Shown here: positions 5,340 to 8,531 of the stretch, in pieces
Numbering within the stretch: position 1 is the stretch's first letter
Layout: the number at the start of each line of letters is the position of its first letter
From: UBA1672 sp023140905
Lineage (GTDB): Bacteria; Pseudomonadota; Alphaproteobacteria; Micavibrionales; Micavibrionaceae
DNA: 8,531 nt
Assembly: GCA_030636745.1 (NCBI GenBank)
Contig: DAOVWH010000074.1
Location: forward strand, 1 to 8,531
Direction: 5' to 3'
Made by a program: the position numbers and the translations under genes
The notes under the pieces: generated by a model
Database searches by the model: none
Told to the model about the DNA's origin: nothing
What the model saw: the letters and a program-made list of their open reading frames with translations, nothing else

Positions 5340-7145
5340 ATGGAAGAAAAAGACAGTAAACTTTCCACAAAAGATAAACCCAAATTAACCGGAAAAGAGC
5401 TTCGGGATCGTTCTTGGTACATGATCCTTCAGACTTATCTTGATTTTGCGCCTAAATATATTGGTTCGAAAAACATATCTAATGGCAAAAAGGACCCTGT
5501 CGATGGGGTGATTTATACTGCTGCGGGGTATTACAGGCTAGCCGAATACTGTAACCGTGAAGATGAACAAGATTCTCTTAACGGAAAACGTCTTTTGCTT
5601 CATTCTTTCAGTCGGCGTCAACTTACAGGCGTTAAAAAAGACGGGCAGGTTGTTCCTTGTGAAGACGAAGAAAAAGGGCGTGATCTTTATGGTGTTAGTG
5701 CCCGGGAAAGTAATGTTCGTGGTAATGTTTTTCGTGAGGATATGCACCGTAATATACTGCTCATGGAAAAGTATTTTAAAAAGGATCTGAATTTACATTT
5801 TGACGAATGGGAAGTCCCTATTTCAAAGAACGGTTCTGACGGCGAAAAAGAGACACGGCGTGTTGTTAAATTTGCTAATGGCCAAGTCGCCATTGGCCTG
5901 TTTGAAATGGAAGATCATACATGGAAATGCCGCATTTATAGTAATTTACATAGAGAAGGGGATATCAGAAGCCAGTTTGCTGATATTGATTCCAGACCTC
6001 CCGGTATTTTGGGGAAGCTCTTTTCCACAAGTAAAGAAATTAAAGATTTTGATAATTACGATGAAGCTTTCGATTATGTTTGCCGTTATTGGAATATTGC
6101 TGCACGCAAACTTTTTAGTGGTAATACTAAGCTTATCGATACAGAAGGTCTTAAAGGACTAAGCTTGTTAAAAGCTAAACTTGCTGACTCTGTGTTGAGT
6201 TTTTTTGAAGAAAAGAAACATAGAAAGTTAGGCAATGCCTTATTTTGCGGGGTAGGCTTTGCGATAGTTAGTACATTTCTTTCCGGCGCTGCTTTATTAG
6301 GAGGAGGTCTAGTTTTAGGTACTATTATAGCGACACTGTACAGCGAAACCACCGAAGCCGTTTTTTCTTATATAACGGCTCCTTGGTTTAAGCTTTGGGA
6401 TTCAGCAGAACTTAAAAAGCAGGAAGCCTCAAGACCCTACGATGAAAAAGACCTGATTAGTGAATATCTAGTTCCTGATGAAAATAATAAACGCAGGATG
6501 TGTAAAAAACTGGATCCAAAAATCGTGCAACATCTGCATTTTCTTGATCAAGAAGAAGCAGATATGAATTACGATGATGGACCTTTGTCTTCACCAGATA
6601 GTCCTTTAGAAAATTTTGAGCGTTTATTGACAGCGCCTTTTCATATTTTTGGCGCTGTGTTTGACACAAGGTATGTTGAAGACGGCATCTTAGTTGCACG
6701 TTACCCTAACGGGTTGATTTCTATCATGCAAATAGACAAAGAAAAACGAGCTGTGCGTGATTATTTAATGTACAGGAAAAGTTTCGATGAATTCAAAGAT
6801 AAGAATGCAAAAAGGGCTATAAATGCAAATCTGAATAATTTGCCCGGTAAGGGTTCGGTCCATAAATTCACCCATGAAAAAGGCAAGGATCTTCGGTATG
6901 TATCCATGGACGAAAAGAAGTTTTTAGGTGATCTTATGACCAGAATCGGCGAAGATAAAGTGGAAGATTTCCCGGCTTTAGGGATGAATCTGGCCGAGTT
7001 GTTCCAAACTAAATCAGACGGTGGTATCCAGCCAAAAGAGGTGCCCGGTATACCGGTGGGAGATTTATTTAAGGATGCTGCAGCAATAACCCAGCCATAT
7101 GCTCTTACTGAGGATCACTGTCAAGTTACATTACAGTGCGAATAG
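5340..7145 (+). CDS. Unrecognised 601-residue protein with a central hydrophobic hairpin
   Basis: I do not recognise this protein. The frame is intact, with in-frame stop TAA at 5334-5336 just before the ATG, so no longer start exists; the ribosome site is poor (A-rich, no clear Shine-Dalgarno). There is no signal peptide. Residues 1-24 are Lys-rich and probably disordered. A mixed, charged N-terminal region runs to about 290. Residues 298-333 are strongly hydrophobic and Gly/Ala-rich, long enough for two short membrane helices or a hairpin. A charged C-terminal region follows. A similar strand-turn pattern occurs on both sides of the hydrophobic part: KFANGQVAIGLFE (177-189) and RYPNGLISIMQID (454-466), suggesting a repeated fold unit. 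There are aromatic-rich acidic stretches but no nucleotide-binding loop, protease or nuclease motif that I can see. Codon use looks like its neighbours, so I see no sign of recent transfer. It is divergent from sodB. Confidence 0.85.
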   Translation: MEEKDSKLSTKDKPKLTGKELRDRSWYMILQTYLDFAPKYIGSKNISNGKKDPVDGVIYTAAGYYRLAEYCNREDEQDSLNGKRLLLHSFSRRQLTGVKKDGQVVPCEDEEKGRDLYGVSARESNVRGNVFREDMHRNILLMEKYFKKDLNLHFDEWEVPISKNGSDGEKETRRVVKFANGQVAIGLFEMEDHTWKCRIYSNLHREGDIRSQFADIDSRPPGILGKLFSTSKEIKDFDNYDEAFDYVCRYWNIAARKLFSGNTKLIDTEGLKGLSLLKAKLADSVLSFFEEKKHRKLGNALFCGVGFAIVSTFLSGAALLGGGLVLGTIIATLYSETTEAVFSYITAPWFKLWDSAELKKQEASRPYDEKDLISEYLVPDENNKRRMCKKLDPKIVQHLHFLDQEEADMNYDDGPLSSPDSPLENFERLLTAPFHIFGAVFDTRYVEDGILVARYPNGLISIMQIDKEKRAVRDYLMYRKSFDEFKDKNAKRAINANLNNLPGKGSVHKFTHEKGKDLRYVSMDEKKFLGDLMTRIGEDKVEDFPALGMNLAELFQTKSDGGIQPKEVPGIPVGDLFKDAAAITQPYALTEDHCQVTLQCE

Positions 7146-7174
7146 GTCTGAGGTGGATAATTAAAGGTCGCTAA

Positions 7175-7202
7175 TTGATTTTTAATAATTTCTGTGTATT
7201 AT
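7175..7202 (+). promoter_or_regulatory. Candidate promoter for the 88-residue gene
   Basis: TTGATT (7175-7180), a 16-base spacer and TATTAT (7197-7202) match the sigma-70 pattern at four of six and five of six positions. A start near 7209 gives an unusually long leader of about 113 bases, which contains the hairpins described separately. If the gene is flagellar, a different sigma factor might be expected, but I see no clear alternative. Confidence 0.4.
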
Positions 7203-7227
7203 GGGAATGTTAGGGCATTTTTTTTCA

Positions 7228-7238
7228 TGTCACTGACA
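7228..7238. repeat. Short perfect palindrome TGTCA-C-TGACA in the leader
   Basis: Two 5-base arms surround one central C, downstream of the candidate promoter. It could be a regulator half-site pair. Palindromes this short arise by chance, so this is a weak call. Confidence 0.2.
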
Positions 7239-7279
7239 CTTTGCGTGTGTAAAACTATCGCAAAGCTCTTAGCAGTTTT
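7239..7279 (+). ncRNA. Possible H-type pseudoknot in the leader of the 88-residue gene
   Basis: CTTTGCG (7239-7245) pairs exactly with CGCAAAG (7259-7265), enclosing a 13-base loop. Inside that loop, AAAACT (7251-7256) is the exact complement of AGTTTT (7274-7279) downstream. The order stem1-stem2-stem1-stem2 with connecting loops of 5, 2 and 8 bases is geometrically suitable for a pseudoknot, or the two pairings could alternate. No known riboswitch class is recognised. It lies in the 5' leader, ending 42 bases before the ATG. Confidence 0.3.
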
Positions 7280-7321
7280 GTTAAGGATTAATGCACAAAC
7301 TGAAGGGTAAAGGATCTTATC

Positions 7322-7588
7322 ATGGTTGATTCAATCGGAACATCTGCAAGTCAGATTTTATTAGCTCTTACGGGAGCAAAAGACACTGGTTCTGCTCAGT
7401 CAAAACAGGGGCGTACGATGCTTAATGATGCGTCATCTCCTGACACTGTTGACGAAGTATCAATTTCCAATGAAGCGATGGATATTGGTCGCGTCATGGA
7501 AATCGTTCAAGAAGCTAAAGAACATGTTAAAAACGAGCCTCAATTGACGTTGTCAAATGATATTGAGCGTTTAAATATGCTTGTTTAA
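7322..7588 (+). CDS. Unrecognised 88-residue protein, faintly FlgM-like
   Basis: An intact small gene with a good ribosome site (AAAGGA at 7309-7314, seven bases before the ATG). The N-terminal half is polar and Ser/Thr/Gly-rich, likely disordered. Next comes a segment DEVSISNEAMD (44-54), and then an amphipathic helix around RVMEIVQEAKEHVK (57-70), ending in ERLNMLV. A VSIS/DISxEA segment followed by a helix is often seen in small flagellar proteins, including anti-sigma-28 FlgM, and a disordered N-terminus also fits. But the usual FlgM C-terminus, with its Gly-Tyr and IA motifs, is not clear, so I leave it unnamed. There are no membrane segments and no signal peptide. It stands alone between the 601-residue gene and the convergent greA, with its own candidate promoter and a long leader, so it is probably regulated separately. 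Confidence 0.75.
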   Translation: MVDSIGTSASQILLALTGAKDTGSAQSKQGRTMLNDASSPDTVDEVSISNEAMDIGRVMEIVQEAKEHVKNEPQLTLSNDIERLNMLV

Positions 7589-7601
7589 ATTCTGTTGCTT
7601 C

Positions 7602-7632
7602 AAAAAACGGGGATATAGTAAGTTTAGTATCC
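7602..7632 (-). terminator. Candidate intrinsic terminator of greA
   Basis: Read on the minus strand, GGATAC (complement of 7627-7632) pairs with ATATCC (complement of 7611-7616) over five Watson-Crick pairs, with a possible weak sixth. After CCG it is followed by six T residues (complement of 7602-7607). The stem is short and AT-rich and the U-run starts three bases late, so the call is tentative. It lies in the 72-base gap between the two convergent genes. Confidence 0.35.
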
Positions 7633-7660
7633 ACTTCTCTCGCTTAGGGTGTTTGTGTTC

Positions 7661-8134
7661 TTACTTATATTCTACTTTTAGAATTTCGTAATCACGTGTT
7701 CCCTTTGGCGTGAGCACTGCGACGCTGTCACCTTCTTCTTTACCGATAAGAGCGCGTGCAACCGGAGCACTCATAGATAATTTACCATTTTCCATGTCTG
7801 ATTCGTAATCACCAACGATCTGGTAAGTTTCTTCTTCATCTGTTTCTTCATCAACGATTGTTATTGTTGCCCCAAAACGTACAGTATTACCGCTGAGCGT
7901 TGTAGGATCAATCACTTGGGCGCGGCTTGTGACGGATTCAAGCTCTTGAATACGGCCTTCGATAAAGCTTTGTTGCTCACGTGCTGCATGATATTCGGCA
8001 TTTTCTGAAAGGTCGCCGTGCTCGCGCGCTTCAGCAATTGCCTGAATCACATTCGGGCGCTCAACGGTTTTGAGTTGTTTAAGTTCTTCTACTAGCCTTT
8101 CATAACCAGTTTTTGTAACAGGAACTTTATCCAT
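7661..8134 (-). CDS. greA: Transcription elongation factor GreA
   Basis: GreA enters the secondary channel of RNA polymerase and triggers cleavage of the backtracked RNA 3' end, freeing stalled complexes. The 157 residues match the usual 155-160. The N-terminal coiled coil spans about residues 8-75. At its tip are the two catalytic acidic residues, Asp41 and Glu44, in HGDLSENAEYHAA, at the same numbers as in E. coli. The C-terminal FKBP-like domain includes VRFGATITIVDE (85-96), the acidic loop after it, and GKEEGDSV and TPKGTRDYEILKVEY near the end. The start has AAGGA (complement of 8142-8146), seven bases before the ATG. It lies downstream of carB on the same strand, 150 bases away, an order common in Alphaproteobacteria. 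A GC-rich hairpin in that gap may separate their transcripts. Confidence 0.97.
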   Translation of the reverse strand: MDKVPVTKTGYERLVEELKQLKTVERPNVIQAIAEAREHGDLSENAEYHAAREQQSFIEGRIQELESVTSRAQVIDPTTLSGNTVRFGATITIVDEETDEEETYQIVGDYESDMENGKLSMSAPVARALIGKEEGDSVAVLTPKGTRDYEILKVEYK

Positions 8135-8188
8135 TGTTTTGTCCTTTTAAAATAAATGTTACAGCATTGTCAGCACTACAAAAGAAGA

Positions 8189-8212
8189 CCCGCCCATTGT
8201 ACACAAGGCGGG
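8189..8212 (-). terminator. GC-rich hairpin between carB and greA (likely carB terminator or attenuator)
   Basis: CCCGCC (8189-8194) and GGCGGG (8207-8212) form a strong six-pair stem, with possible extra pairing of TTG and CAA inside the loop. On the minus strand it is followed by TCTTCTTTTG, a broken U-run (complement of 8179-8188), which suits termination after carB. On the plus strand the following sequence is less U-rich. Confidence 0.5.
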
Positions 8213-8258
8213 ACCTAACTTTTAATCTATCATATAAGTAACGCTACTGTAATCTTGT

Positions 8259-8275
8259 AAAAGCGTCAAGCTTTT
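8259..8275. repeat. Short hairpin AAAAGC-GTCAA-GCTTTT just after carB
   Basis: Six-base arms (8259-8264 and 8270-8275) flank a five-base loop, nine bases beyond the carB stop. The A-run, short GC core and T-run give it the form of a weak bidirectional terminator. With only two G-C pairs it is probably an accessory to the stronger hairpin at 8189-8212. Confidence 0.3.
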
Positions 8276-8284
8276 CTCGTGTGA

Positions 8285-8531
8285 TTATGCAGGCTTGTTT
8301 TTGTCGCCACTATTTTTATCATCGGGAAAATAGCTTTGCAATGAGGCAACACATAAGTCCTGATCTTTGAGCGACTCTATTGCTTTTACAGCAGCAGTAG
8401 CGGCAGTGATTAAGGTATAATACGGGATTTTATGCATTAGGGCCATGCGTCTTATGGAAGATGAATCTGACACAGCTTGAGCGCTTTTTGTTGTCGTATT
8501 AATAACCAGATCAATTTCACCATTGATAATA
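8285..8531 (-). CDS. carB: Carbamoyl-phosphate synthase large subunit, C-terminal end (5' part outside window)
   Basis: CarB makes carbamoyl phosphate from bicarbonate, ammonia (delivered by CarA from glutamine) and two ATP, feeding arginine and pyrimidine synthesis in the cytosol. Only the last 81 residues of about 1,080 are visible, covering the end of the C-terminal regulatory (MGS-like) domain. They contain the recognisable IDLVINTTTKSAQAVSDSSS and SIRRMALMHKIPYYTLITAA segments, where the family has INTT, then SIRR, then PYYT before a final amphipathic helix. The tail after SYFP is short and Lys/Asp-rich. The frame continues past the window edge at 8531, so a GTG at 8473 is internal, not a start. 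The next gene on the strand is greA. Identification rests on a short but characteristic stretch. Confidence 0.92.
   Translation of the reverse strand, partial: IINGEIDLVINTTTKSAQAVSDSSSIRRMALMHKIPYYTLITAATAAVKAIESLKDQDLCVASLQSYFPDDKNSGDKNKPA

Noticed and set aside
5800..6162. 120-codon plus-strand frame inside the 601-residue gene
   Set aside because: It overlaps fully with the longer intact frame, has no good start signal, and looks like a frame-shifted reading of it.
7116..7138. Inverted repeat CACTGT/ACAGTG at the end of the 601-residue gene
   Set aside because: The 11-base loop and lack of any following T-run make it a poor terminator; it lies in coding sequence and may be chance.

Overview
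The window looks like a piece of an alphaproteobacterial chromosome with AT-leaning base composition. Three signs support this: a SurE/Pcm-type context running into a LysM/LytM lipoprotein and then yajC-secD-secF, a carB-greA pair on the opposite strand, and an Fe-type superoxide dismutase. I cannot fix the genus. The sequence resembles free-living, probably motile lineages more than reduced endosymbionts, but that is inference.

Layout. Positions 1-342 (+) hold the C-terminal half of protein-L-isoaspartate methyltransferase (pcm). Positions 398-1420 (+) hold an NlpD-like lipoprotein with two LysM domains and a degenerate LytM domain. A hairpin and a candidate promoter (about 1465-1503) precede yajC-secD-secF (1538-4557), the accessory part of the Sec translocase. 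The yajC start is odd: a strong ribosome binding site and a typical alphaproteobacterial YajC N-terminus at 1538 are in a different frame from the rest of YajC, and the two frames meet in an ATGA overlap at 1624-1627. The sec operon probably ends at an intrinsic terminator (4621-4646) that lies partly inside the end of the convergent sodB gene (minus strand).

An AT-rich divergent region (5235-5339) with a 20-bp interrupted palindrome separates sodB from an unrecognised 601-residue protein (5340-7145, +) with a central hydrophobic hairpin. Next come a leader with a possible pseudoknot and an unrecognised 88-residue protein (7322-7588, +) that vaguely recalls flagellar FlgM-type proteins. The right end is greA (7661-8134, -) and the C-terminal end of carB (8285-8531, -), separated by a GC-rich hairpin.

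Most of the window is conserved core machinery: protein repair, division and cell-wall control, secretion, oxidative defence, transcript-cleavage rescue and carbamoyl phosphate synthesis. The parts that known families do not explain are the 601-residue protein, the 88-residue protein with its structured leader, and the split yajC start. I see no CRISPR array, tRNA, rRNA, insertion sequence or phage gene, and no convincing evidence of a new multi-gene system.
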